A stretch of DNA of 64,000 nucleotides, taken from NCBI RefSeq assembly GCF_021442025.1, contig NZ_CP090446.1, positions 2,418,001 to 2,482,000 of the forward strand, in the 5' to 3' direction. The translations under genes and the position numbers were made by a program. The notes below the pieces were generated by a model. It was not told the origin of the DNA and did no database searches. It saw only the letters and a program-made list of their open reading frames with translations. This DNA is from Sphingobacterium sp. SRCM116780 (GTDB taxonomy: Bacteria > Bacteroidota > Bacteroidia > Sphingobacteriales > Sphingobacteriaceae). Shown one piece after another: positions 27,548 to 35,311 of this stretch (position 1 is the stretch's first letter; every line of letters starts with the position of its first letter).

Positions 27548-29677
27548 ATGACGACAAAAAAAGAAAACCCATATCAAGAGGTTTTGACACAGCTCATCAT
27601 CGACATCTTTGAGAAGTCAAATAACAAACCACTCAACTACAAACAAGTCGCATCCAAATTAAATGTTCAAGACTCCGATTCTAAAATAGCTGTTGCCAAC
27701 ATCCTAACTGCCAACCCGAAAAACAGCCCTTTCTTAGAGGTAGAAAAAGGTAAATTTAAACTTCGCCAACTCAAGGTTTATATTACAGGAAAAGTGGACA
27801 TGACCACTGACGGGTCAGCCTATATCGTACCTGAAGATGAGTTTGAAAATGACATCTATATAGCCCCAAGAAAACTACGCCAAGCGTTGCATGGAGACAT
27901 CGTTAAAGTGCACACATTTGAGAAGAGTAGAGGACGTAAAAAAGAGGGTGAGGTTGTTGAAATAATACAACGTGCAAAAACGGATTTCACTGGTATTATC
28001 AACCTTTCTCCAAACTTTGCATTCTTCATTACCGATGATCGAAAAATGCTACATGATATTTTCATCCCGCTCGATCATTTACATGGTGCAAAAGATGGTG
28101 AAAAAGTTATTGTATCCATTGTCGATTGGCCTAGAGAAGCAAAGAATCCTATCGGAGAAGTGAAAACCGTTTTAGGAAAAAAGGGAGAGAACAATACGGA
28201 AATGAATGCCATCTTGGCAGATTTTGGATTTCCACTTCAATTTCCTAAAAAAGTCGAGAACGAAGCGAATGCAATACCAGAGAGCATCGCTAAGGAAGAA
28301 ATCGCTAAAAGAAAGGATTTCCGAAATGTCACCACATTTACCATTGACCCTGCTGATGCAAAAGACTTTGATGACGCCATTTCTTTTCAAGAATTAGAGA
28401 ATGGAAATTACGAAATTGGAGTGCATATAGCCGATGTATCACACTTTGTCATTCCTGAATCAGAACTAGACAAGGAAGCCTTTGAAAGAGGAACATCCGT
28501 ATACTTAGTTGACAGAGTAATTCCAATGCTCCCTGAGCGACTTTCTAATGGCGTCTGCTCTCTACGTCCACATGAAGACAAACTATGCTTCTCTGCCGTC
28601 TTTGAGATCGATGAGAAAGCGAATATCATTAACCAATGGTTTGGCAGAACTATTATCCATTCCGATCGTCGTTTTTCTTATGAAGAGGCACAAGAAGTTA
28701 TTGAAACAAAATCAGGAGATTTTGAAAAGGAGATATTAAAATTAAATGAACTGGCTTATATCTTAAGAGAACGGAAATTCAAAAATGGAGCAATTGCTTT
28801 CGAAAGTGAAGAGGTTAAGTTCGTTTTGGATGAAAATGGTAAACCGACTGGTGTTTATACCAAAGTCCGAAAAGATGCCCATAAACTCATCGAGGATTTC
28901 ATGCTTCTTGCAAACAGAAAAGTAGCTGAATATATCGGAAAACAAGGTAAAGGAAAAAACAGACTTCCCTTCGTCTATCGGTTTCATGATGTTCCAAATC
29001 CAGAGACATTGACAACATTCTCGCAATTTGCTTCTCGGTTTGGTCATAAATTAACGATTAAGTCGGATAAAGAGACCGCAAAATCTTTAAATGCTTTAAT
29101 GACGAAAATTGAAGGCAGTAGAGAGCAGAACATGTTAACATCTCTTGCCATACGCTCGATGGCAAAAGCGATCTACACAACGAAAGGAACGAGTCATTAT
29201 GGATTAGCATTTGATTACTACACCCACTTCACCTCCCCTATCAGAAGGTATCCTGATGTGATGGTACACCGACTGTTAGCTTACTATTTAGACGGAGGGA
29301 ACAAAATCAATGCGGATCATTACGAAAAAATGTGTGAGCACGCTTCTCAAATGGAAAAAAAGGCCGCTGAAGCAGAACGCGCATCGATTAAGTATAAACA
29401 AGCAGAATTTCTAAAAGATCAGATCGGTACAGAATATACAGGCATTATTTCTGGAGTAACTGAATGGGGTATGTATGTAGAAATACAATCCAATAAATGT
29501 GAGGGAATGGTCAGATTGCGCGATATCGTTGATGATTTTTACGTCTTGGATGAAAAAAATTATGCAATCATTGGTCAACGCAAGAAAAAGAAATACCAAT
29601 TGGGTGATGAAGTTCAAATCAAAGTCAAAAAAGTAGATTTAGACAAGCGTCAAATCGATTTTACTTTGATTAGCTAA
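27548..29677 (+). CDS. rnr: Ribonuclease R
   Basis: A 709-residue RNB-family 3'-5' exoribonuclease that degrades structured RNA. In order: an N-terminal helix-turn-helix-like and cold-shock/OB region (about 1-240), the RNB catalytic domain with the Asp cluster IDPADAKDFDDAISF (about residues 266-280), and a C-terminal S1 domain (about 625-709, TGIISGVTEWGMYVEIQSNKCEG read from its start). The C-terminal Lys-rich tail of the E. coli enzyme is missing; that is usual in this phylum. Monocistronic with a bidirectional terminator. Confidence 0.95.
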   Translation: MTTKKENPYQEVLTQLIIDIFEKSNNKPLNYKQVASKLNVQDSDSKIAVANILTANPKNSPFLEVEKGKFKLRQLKVYITGKVDMTTDGSAYIVPEDEFENDIYIAPRKLRQALHGDIVKVHTFEKSRGRKKEGEVVEIIQRAKTDFTGIINLSPNFAFFITDDRKMLHDIFIPLDHLHGAKDGEKVIVSIVDWPREAKNPIGEVKTVLGKKGENNTEMNAILADFGFPLQFPKKVENEANAIPESIAKEEIAKRKDFRNVTTFTIDPADAKDFDDAISFQELENGNYEIGVHIADVSHFVIPESELDKEAFERGTSVYLVDRVIPMLPERLSNGVCSLRPHEDKLCFSAVFEIDEKANIINQWFGRTIIHSDRRFSYEEAQEVIETKSGDFEKEILKLNELAYILRERKFKNGAIAFESEEVKFVLDENGKPTGVYTKVRKDAHKLIEDFMLLANRKVAEYIGKQGKGKNRLPFVYRFHDVPNPETLTTFSQFASRFGHKLTIKSDKETAKSLNALMTKIEGSREQNMLTSLAIRSMAKAIYTTKGTSHYGLAFDYYTHFTSPIRRYPDVMVHRLLAYYLDGGNKINADHYEKMCEHASQMEKKAAEAERASIKYKQAEFLKDQIGTEYTGIISGVTEWGMYVEIQSNKCEGMVRLRDIVDDFYVLDEKNYAIIGQRKKKKYQLGDEVQIKVKKVDLDKRQIDFTLIS

Positions 29678-29680
29678 CAA

Positions 29681-29720
29681 AATAAAAACGGAAGTGCTCG
29701 CGAGCGCTTCCGTTTTTATT
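29681..29720. terminator. Bidirectional terminator between rnr and DUF1572 gene
   Basis: A 20-bp stem (29681-29700 with 29701-29720) with a single G-U pair. The core CGGAAGTGCTCG is flanked by A5 and T5 tracts. Confidence 0.85.
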
Positions 29721-29739
29721 ACGACCTCTATGTCAAGCA

Positions 29740-30312
29740 TTACCCATCTAAATGGCGCAACATCTCGTCTGTAAAGTGTTCGACATGTCTTAGTTGCGTA
29801 AATTTAACGGCGTTATAAGCCTGTGATTCTCCTTTCGGAATAGATAAAGATCTCCAGTTATTACCTTTCATCATTTTTCCTAACATCACAATCTGCCCCA
29901 CATGATAGGGATAATGGGCAAGTTGCCTATTAATTGCTTCTACGACTGTATGGCCTTGATTTCTGATGTAAACAGTCCTGCTAAGATCTTCAAATTCGAG
30001 GTTTTTCAACGTTGCAAACAAATGATTCCAAGATTCTTCCCACTCTCGAAACAAACGATCCTTGTCTTGATCCACCAATTCAAATTCAGCATCTCGATTA
30101 CGCCATTCTTTCTCACCATCAGCGGTTAAAAAATCTGTAAATCGCGACTTCATATTACCTGAAATATGCTGAATAAGAACAGCCACACTATTACTTTCTT
30201 CATTGTAACGCCAAAATAATTGCGTATCATCCAATTGACCCAACGTACTATCAACTAAATGTTTATAATACAAAAACAACTTTTGAATATCTTCTAAATA
30301 ATTCATAACCAT
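29740..30312 (-). CDS. DinB-superfamily protein (DUF1572)
   Basis: A 190-residue four-helix-bundle protein of the DinB/YfiT superfamily, closest by eye to DUF1572. The three metal-ligand His positions typical of the fold are in VLIQHISGNMKSRF (residue about 49) and in RQLAHYPYHVGQIV (two His). Family members are thiol-dependent transferases or have unknown roles. The start could be the ATG at 30312 or the one two codons later. Single gene. Confidence 0.8.
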   Translation of the reverse strand: MVMNYLEDIQKLFLYYKHLVDSTLGQLDDTQLFWRYNEESNSVAVLIQHISGNMKSRFTDFLTADGEKEWRNRDAEFELVDQDKDRLFREWEESWNHLFATLKNLEFEDLSRTVYIRNQGHTVVEAINRQLAHYPYHVGQIVMLGKMMKGNNWRSLSIPKGESQAYNAVKFTQLRHVEHFTDEMLRHLDG

Positions 30313-30611
30313 ACACTTTTTACTTCAGAAAAAACTATTTCTCACACATCTTCTTGAATGACAGTTAAATCTAGCTAGAAAAAATCATTTTTTTCTAGCT
30401 AATAAAAAAGTTGACATTTCACTGAAAATAAGGAATTTCACACCCTCAAATCCATTCGTATTACTAAAATGAAGATGCATATTCTTGCAAAACTTGCTGT
30501 ATATAGTTTTTTTTTCAAAAAACCTGCTATCAAATACAAAGTGTCTATTCCTAAATGTCTATTCCTAAATTACCCTTACACAAATCGGAGTAATTATTAA
30601 TTTTATATAAT
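30313..30611. other. Intergenic region left of and into the IS element
   Basis: 299 bases with no gene. It holds the upstream region of the DUF1572 gene, a 14-bp tandem repeat at 30542-30569 and the left inverted repeat of the IS element. Confidence 0.7.
30542..30569. repeat. Perfect tandem repeat of TGTCTATTCCTAAA next to IS left end
   Basis: The 14-mer occurs twice in a row (30542-30555 and 30556-30569), ending one base before the left inverted repeat of the IS element. Confidence 0.85.
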
Positions 30612-30995
30612 ATGGAAACACCGAGAAAAGGGAAACATACAGGAGCCCCTGTTACCTACGAATCATCTTTTAAGATTGCAGTTGCCAGAGAATACCTTGA
30701 GGGCAATCTGAGCCAGTCACAGCTTGGGCGTAAACATGGACTTAAGAGTGGCGAGGTGGTTCGCTATTTTGTCAACTGGTACAAAAAGAACATCGCCCAA
30801 ATCCATTCAGGCCTTATTTCACCTGACAGCGAGCTGCCGCCTTTAGCATCCAGCAGTCCTGATGAGCAGCTTCAGGAGGAACTCCGGCTTGCCAGGCTGA
30901 AGATTACCGCCCTTGAGATGATGATCCATATTGCAGAGCAGGAGCTGGATATCGATATCCGAAAAAAGTCTGGTACCAAACCGCCAGTAAAATGA
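30612..30995 (+). CDS. IS3-family transposase OrfA
   Basis: A 127-residue protein with a helix-turn-helix (FKIAVAREYLEGNLSQSQLG, then RKHGL) that binds the IS ends and a leucine-zipper-like helix at about residues 85-110 (LQEELRLARLKITALEMMIH) for multimerisation, the classic OrfA plan. It ends four bases into orfB (ATGA overlap). The frameshift site lies 28-34 bases before its stop. Confidence 0.9.
   Translation: METPRKGKHTGAPVTYESSFKIAVAREYLEGNLSQSQLGRKHGLKSGEVVRYFVNWYKKNIAQIHSGLISPDSELPPLASSSPDEQLQEELRLARLKITALEMMIHIAEQELDIDIRKKSGTKPPVK
30962..30968 (+). promoter_or_regulatory. Programmed -1 ribosomal frameshift site A_AAA_AAG
   Basis: In the OrfA frame the codons read CGA AAA AAG, giving the slippery heptamer A AAA AAG. 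The -1 frame is open from here into OrfB (KKVWYQTASKMKE), so slipping makes the OrfAB transposase known for IS3 elements. Confidence 0.8.
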
Positions 30996-31867
30996 AGGAG
31001 ATATTTATCAATATTCCCCTGAGTACCATTTGCTCGCTGTTTGGCAGAACAAGACAGTCCTGGTATGAAATGAACGCCAGAAGGGACGTTTCGGTGATTC
31101 AGGATGGAATGATACTAGAATGGGTCCGGGAAATCAGATCAGTGCTTCCGCGTACAGGATGCGTAAAGCTTCTTCATATGCTGCAGCAGAACCTCAAAGC
31201 GCATCATATTACCATCGGAAGGGATGCTTTTTCCAGGCTGATCAGGGACAATGGCATGCTGATCTATCCCAAAAGGAGATATGTGACCACCACGATGTCC
31301 TACCATCATTACAGGAAATGGCCGGATATGATCAGCCGGGCAAAGCCCCTGATGGCCGAGCAGGTCTGGGTAAGCGATATTACCTATCTGCGGACAGGCA
31401 CGGGATTTATCTACCTTTTTCTGATCACAGATGCCTATTCCAGAAAGATCGTAGGCTACCATCTCAGCCAGTCACTAAAAGCTTCCGGATGCCTATCGGC
31501 ACTCCAAAAGGCTATAAACGGCAGGGAATATAAGCAAAGGCCGCTGATCCACCACTCGGACAGGGGGATACAGTACTGCTGTGATGCCTATGTGGAACTA
31601 TTGCAGAGAAACCATATCCAGATCAGTATGACTCAATCCGGATCACCCTATGATAATGCAATTGCCGAAAGGGTAAACGGTATACTGAAAACAGAATTTG
31701 AGCTCTATAACACCTTTGAGTCCTATTCAATGGCTATTGAACCGGTGTGCAGAGCGATAGAAAGATACAATAATGTCAGACCGCACATGAGCTGTAAAAT
31801 GATGACACCGGCGCAAAGACATAGTCAGGAAATCACTAAAACAAGAAACAGTACAACCCGATTGTAA
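30992..31867 (+). CDS. IS3-family transposase OrfB (DDE integrase core)
   Basis: A 291-residue rve/DDE-type catalytic protein. The triad is visible as Asp in QVWVSDITYLRT, Asp in LIHHSDRGIQY and Glu in NAIAERVNGILKTEF, with exactly 35 residues between the second Asp and the Glu, as in DD(35)E transposases. The N-terminal HTH_21-type segment and the C-terminal YNNVRPH motif are also intact, so the element may still be active. It is probably made mainly as a frameshift fusion with OrfA; the ATG at 30992 could give free OrfB. Confidence 0.92.
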   Translation: MKEIFINIPLSTICSLFGRTRQSWYEMNARRDVSVIQDGMILEWVREIRSVLPRTGCVKLLHMLQQNLKAHHITIGRDAFSRLIRDNGMLIYPKRRYVTTTMSYHHYRKWPDMISRAKPLMAEQVWVSDITYLRTGTGFIYLFLITDAYSRKIVGYHLSQSLKASGCLSALQKAINGREYKQRPLIHHSDRGIQYCCDAYVELLQRNHIQISMTQSGSPYDNAIAERVNGILKTEFELYNTFESYSMAIEPVCRAIERYNNVRPHMSCKMMTPAQRHSQEITKTRNSTTRL

Positions 31868-31990
31868 GGGTATACACGGACAAAGAAAAAACAATGTAAG
31901 GATATATCCGTATAACTTTTTATAATTGTAAGGATTTAACCGTTTAACTATCCGAATGCTGTAAGGATAATTCAGGATAAGACAAAATCT
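31863..31990 (+). repeat. Four degenerate direct repeats of about 32 bp at the IS right end
   Basis: TGTAAGG recurs at 31863, 31895, 31927 and 31960 (spacing 32, 32, 33). Around it a longer consensus TGTAAGGATwTAnCCGkwTAA is shared. The first copy contains the orfB stop and the IS terminal repeat; the others lie beyond the assigned end. Confidence 0.7.
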
Positions 31991-32302
31991 TACACATAGT
32001 AAAATAATTCATATGTAAAACGTAGCTCATACGTACTTCAACCGTACCTCATTCGCTTTTGTTCGAACGAGGTACGAACAAAAGCGAATGAGGTCCGAAC
32101 CAGCTCCCTACTATTTCACCAGTTAAATCCCAAGTAACTTTATTTTAAAATCAAACTGAGATTGATAATAAGGTTTACGCAAATACCGCTAACATGTCGT
32201 TTAAACTACCGTTACACCCATCAAAACATGATGAAGTAAAATTAAATAGGTGGAATAAATTATTTTGCTCAGATTTGCAGTTTACAACAAGCAGGAATAA
32301 AA
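31868..32302. other. Intergenic region between IS element and acyltransferase gene
   Basis: 435 bases without a gene. Holds the 32-bp-period repeats and a 20-bp perfect inverted repeat (both listed). No clear promoter box was found before the acyltransferase gene, only near matches such as TTATTTTG. Confidence 0.6.
32043..32094. repeat. 20-bp perfect inverted repeat with an alternative pairing
   Basis: Bases 32046-32065 pair perfectly with 32075-32094 around a 9-base loop. An alternative 8-bp pairing joins CGTACCTC (32043-32050) to GAGGTACG (32069-32076), so two exclusive hairpins are possible. No T tract follows, so it is not a usual terminator. Confidence 0.75.
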
Positions 32303-34153
32303 ATGAAGTTTAGAAATGACATAGGAGCGCTACGCGCTTTGGCAGTGCTAGCCGTACTTTTTTTTCATTTCAAAGTTCCATATTTCAACGGAGGCTTTAG
32401 CGGTGTTGACGTTTTCTTTGTTATTTCAGGGTATTTGATGACACGCATCATTTTAAATGGATTCGAGAATGAAAACTTTTCTTTCAAGCATTTCTATTCC
32501 AAACGGATTACTCGTATCATACCCGCTCTCCTTTTTCTTTTAGTTGGATTGATGCTGATCGGAAATTTCATTTTACTTCCCAGTGATTTACAACAATTGG
32601 GAAATAACGCTTTTTTTAGTGCGCTGTTTGTTTCTAACATAGATTATTATCTCCATAGTGGTTATTTCGACGCATCGTCTCAAAATAATATACTCTTACA
32701 TACTTGGTCGCTTTCGGTCGAATGGCAATTTTACCTCTTGTTTCCATTATTACTATATCCATTTAAAGCAATCTATTCAAAAAATAAGATGCTATTTACG
32801 AGTATTTTTATTGGCCTGATCATTTTTTCATTTGGATTAAACCAGTATATCAACACAAAGGATCTATCCTTTAGCTTTTACATGTTCCCAACACGAGCAT
32901 GGGAAATGTTGATTGGAGGACTTGCATTCTTACAAGAAGGTTTATTAAGAAAAGGGATTTATAACGGATTCAAAAAAGTCATTGCAGTTATCGGATATGG
33001 AACATTATTGGCATGCATATATTTGCTAGATGAAGAAAATATCAGTTGGCCCTCCTATTACACGCTAATCCCAGTATTGGCAACATTTTTCATTATTATC
33101 ACACAGTCTGACTTTAAAATTTTAGCTTTTAAACCGATTCAATATATCGGCAAATTATCTTATTCACTCTATTTATGGCATTGGCCAATCTATGTATTGG
33201 CGATATACCTGGGGTTCAATCAACCAAATGCTACTTTTTTTATTTTTAGCCTCTCCTTCTGCTGCGCTTGTGTTTCGTATTATCTTATTGAATCCAATAA
33301 AAGGTTTGACCGAGTTCGACTGACAATATTTTCTACATTAGCTGTAGTCGTATTAGCCATCATCGTAATGATATTTCCATATGATCGACTAAAAATCAAC
33401 GAAGAGATAGAACATCTAACCAACTACAATAGCATCTATAGAAAAGAACATCTTCCTACTCAATTCAGAAAAGGTTCTTGCCACTTAGATGTTGACAATA
33501 CATTTCAACAATATGACTTTGCCTCCTGCGCTACCATTTCACCCAACAAAAAAAACATTCTTTTATTAGGCGATAGTCATGCAGGGGTATTTGGCCAATC
33601 CCTAAAAGAACAGTTAAGCAAGTTAGACATCAACTTACTTCAAGCAACGGTATCGACTAGTTATCCGCTTTTAGAAACAAAAGGACCAAAAGTTTCCTGT
33701 GAGCTGATTGATTATATGTATCAAGCATTTATCCCAAAACACGCAAAAGATATAGATGAAGTCATACTTGTCGGTTTTTGGGGATCACAGCAATACCCAG
33801 ATGAGACTTTAAAGATCAAATTACAACAAGTTATCCAATACTTTAAGTCCAAAAACATCCCGTTAAAGATGATTGGACAAACACCTACCTATTCCATCAT
33901 TTTTCCCAATATCTTAGCTCTTCAGCTAAAACACAGTAAACTGAATGAAAGTAATTACCTTGAATACCGGTCTGCCCATATCAATCAGTATCTCAAAACA
34001 TTTATTCCAGCGGACATCTATATTGATATATATGATTTACCAGAGGTGATCAAGTACAATGGAAAGGATCCGTACATGCATGATGACGATCATTTGTCAA
34101 AATATGGGGCTGATCAGGTTATCTCGTATTTATTAAGAAACAAGCTGATTTAA
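32303..34153 (+). CDS. Acyltransferase-3 / SGNH two-domain O-acyltransferase (OafA type)
   Basis: A 616-residue inner-membrane protein. Residues 1-370 form an acyltransferase-3 domain with about ten helices and the usual motifs at the start (RNDIGALRALAVLAVLFFHF, with the active His at its end; FSGVDVFFVISGYL). After one more helix, residues about 400-616 form a periplasmic SGNH domain with the nucleophile Ser in LLLGDSHAGVFG and the Asp-His pair in MHDDDHLSKYG. Such proteins O-acetylate surface polysaccharides or peptidoglycan. It stands alone next to the IS element. Confidence 0.9.
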   Translation: MKFRNDIGALRALAVLAVLFFHFKVPYFNGGFSGVDVFFVISGYLMTRIILNGFENENFSFKHFYSKRITRIIPALLFLLVGLMLIGNFILLPSDLQQLGNNAFFSALFVSNIDYYLHSGYFDASSQNNILLHTWSLSVEWQFYLLFPLLLYPFKAIYSKNKMLFTSIFIGLIIFSFGLNQYINTKDLSFSFYMFPTRAWEMLIGGLAFLQEGLLRKGIYNGFKKVIAVIGYGTLLACIYLLDEENISWPSYYTLIPVLATFFIIITQSDFKILAFKPIQYIGKLSYSLYLWHWPIYVLAIYLGFNQPNATFFIFSLSFCCACVSYYLIESNKRFDRVRLTIFSTLAVVVLAIIVMIFPYDRLKINEEIEHLTNYNSIYRKEHLPTQFRKGSCHLDVDNTFQQYDFASCATISPNKKNILLLGDSHAGVFGQSLKEQLSKLDINLLQATVSTSYPLLETKGPKVSCELIDYMYQAFIPKHAKDIDEVILVGFWGSQQYPDETLKIKLQQVIQYFKSKNIPLKMIGQTPTYSIIFPNILALQLKHSKLNESNYLEYRSAHINQYLKTFIPADIYIDIYDLPEVIKYNGKDPYMHDDDHLSKYGADQVISYLLRNKLI

Positions 34154-34226
34154 GGATTACAGGTTGATTTACAGAAAAATGTGGAAAACTAATTGGGTGA
34201 GTATTTCAATTTAACAATAAAATCGC

Positions 34227-34234
34227 TATCTTTG
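34227..34234 (+). promoter_or_regulatory. -7 box TATCTTTG of the str operon
   Basis: Exact TAnnTTTG match 48 bases before rpsL. It is the only evident promoter for the ribosomal genes. Confidence 0.6.
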
Positions 34235-34282
34235 CGGACTTATAATAATTTAAAAATTAAATTAAATAACAAAAACAGGTAA

Positions 34283-34696
34283 ATGCCTACTATTCAACAA
34301 TTAGTTAGAAAAGGTAGAGTAGCTCTGGTTGATAAGAGTAAGTCACCAGCGTTGGATTCATGTCCACAGCGAAGAGGTGTATGTACACGTGTATATACTA
34401 CTACCCCTAAAAAACCAAACTCAGCAATGCGTAAAGTAGCTCGTGTACGTTTAACAAACGGTAAAGAGGTTAACGCTTACATCCCTGGAGAAGGTCACAA
34501 CTTACAAGAACACTCAATCGTTTTGATTCGTGGTGGTCGTGTTAAGGATTTACCAGGTGTACGTTACCACATTATCCGTGGTGCATTAGATACTTCTGGA
34601 GTAGCAGGTCGTAACCAACGTCGTTCTAAATACGGAACAAAACGTCCTAAACCAGGACAAGCAGCGGCAGCGCCAGCAAAAGGTAAAAAGAAATAA
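34283..34696 (+). CDS. rpsL: 30S ribosomal protein S12
   Basis: A 137-residue uS12 protein of the decoding centre. The conserved [12 protein letters not shown] and [12 protein letters not shown] segments carry Lys43 and Lys88, the wild-type residues at the positions where streptomycin resistance mutations arise. A Lys/Ala/Pro-rich tail follows, common in this phylum. First gene of the str operon. Confidence 0.98.
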   Translation: MPTIQQLVRKGRVALVDKSKSPALDSCPQRRGVCTRVYTTTPKKPNSAMRKVARVRLTNGKEVNAYIPGEGHNLQEHSIVLIRGGRVKDLPGVRYHIIRGALDTSGVAGRNQRRSKYGTKRPKPGQAAAAPAKGKKK

Positions 34697-34702
34697 TTAA
34701 AC

Positions 34703-34708
34703 GGAGGA
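34703..34708 (+). promoter_or_regulatory. Shine-Dalgarno GGAGGA before rpsG
   Basis: A full-strength Shine-Dalgarno sequence 7 bases before the rpsG ATG. Such sites are rare in Bacteroidota, so it stands out. Confidence 0.7.
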
Positions 34709-34715
34709 AAGAAAA

Positions 34716-35183
34716 ATGAGAAAATCAAAACCAAAAAAGAGAATCATTTTACCTGATCCAAAGTTTAACGACACTCAGGTAACACGTTTTGTAAACAATA
34801 TGATGTATGATGGTAAAAAATCAACAGCATATGATATTTTTTACAGCGCGATTGAATTAGTAGAGCAAAAAACTAGCGAAAGTGGTTTAGAAGCTTGGAA
34901 AAAAGCTTTAAACAACGTTATGCCAGCTGTAGAGGTTAAATCTCGTCGTGTTGGTGGTGCTAACTTCCAAGTTCCTATGGAAGTTCGTCCTGAGCGCAAA
35001 ATTGCTTTAGGTATGAAATGGTTAATTTCATATTCTCGTAAACGTGGTGAAAAAACAATGTTCGAAAAATTAGCAGGAGAAATCATTTCAGCTTCTAAAG
35101 GTGAAGGTGCTGCTGTTAAGAAGAAAGAAGATACGCACAAAATGGCGGAAGCTAACAAAGCGTTCTCACACTTCAGATTCTAG
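34716..35183 (+). CDS. rpsG: 30S ribosomal protein S7
   Basis: A 155-residue uS7 protein, normal length, which starts assembly of the 30S head. The start [19 protein letters not shown] and the conserved [20 protein letters not shown], and [10 protein letters not shown], are intact. It follows rpsL by 19 bases with a strong ribosome binding site. Confidence 0.98.
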   Translation: MRKSKPKKRIILPDPKFNDTQVTRFVNNMMYDGKKSTAYDIFYSAIELVEQKTSESGLEAWKKALNNVMPAVEVKSRRVGGANFQVPMEVRPERKIALGMKWLISYSRKRGEKTMFEKLAGEIISASKGEGAAVKKKEDTHKMAEANKAFSHFRF

Positions 35184-35210
35184 TTTTGAACACAAACACC
35201 CAAATATGAT

Positions 35211-35257
35211 TACACCGATCTTAGGTAAACGTTTATTCTTTTATCAGGATCGGTGTA
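35211..35257 (+). other. Intercistronic stem-loop between rpsG and fusA
   Basis: A 10-bp perfect stem TACACCGATC/GATCGGTGTA (35211-35220 and 35248-35257) around a 27-base loop. No T tract follows, so it looks more like an mRNA processing or stability element, or a protein-binding site, than a terminator. Confidence 0.55.
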
Positions 35258-35311
35258 CTTATTTAGACAAAAAAACATACGGCCTTATCTAGGCTAATGC
35301 TTAAAAATATT

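Larger units (their letters stand above)
30571..31872 (+). mobile_element. IS3-family insertion sequence
   Basis: About 1.3 kb, normal IS3 size, with two overlapping transposase frames, a -1 frameshift heptamer and short inverted repeats (TACCCTTACA at 30571-30580, TGTAAGGGTA at 31863-31872, extended by an imperfect CAAATCGG / CCGAT match inside). The orfB stop lies inside the right repeat, as often in IS3 elements. Its base composition is clearly richer in G and C than neighbouring genes, a sign of transfer. A target-site duplication could not be found, so the exact ends are uncertain. Confidence 0.7.

Noticed and set aside
30542-30569. Third copy of the two-component operator, because of TTCCTAAA
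   Set aside because: Spacing is 14 bp instead of 11, the second half-site lacks the TTCCC form, and no suitable -7 box or gene follows.
31863-31990. CRISPR array suggested by four repeats at 32-bp spacing
   Set aside because: Only about 7 bases are fully shared and the 'spacers' resemble each other. No cas genes are near.
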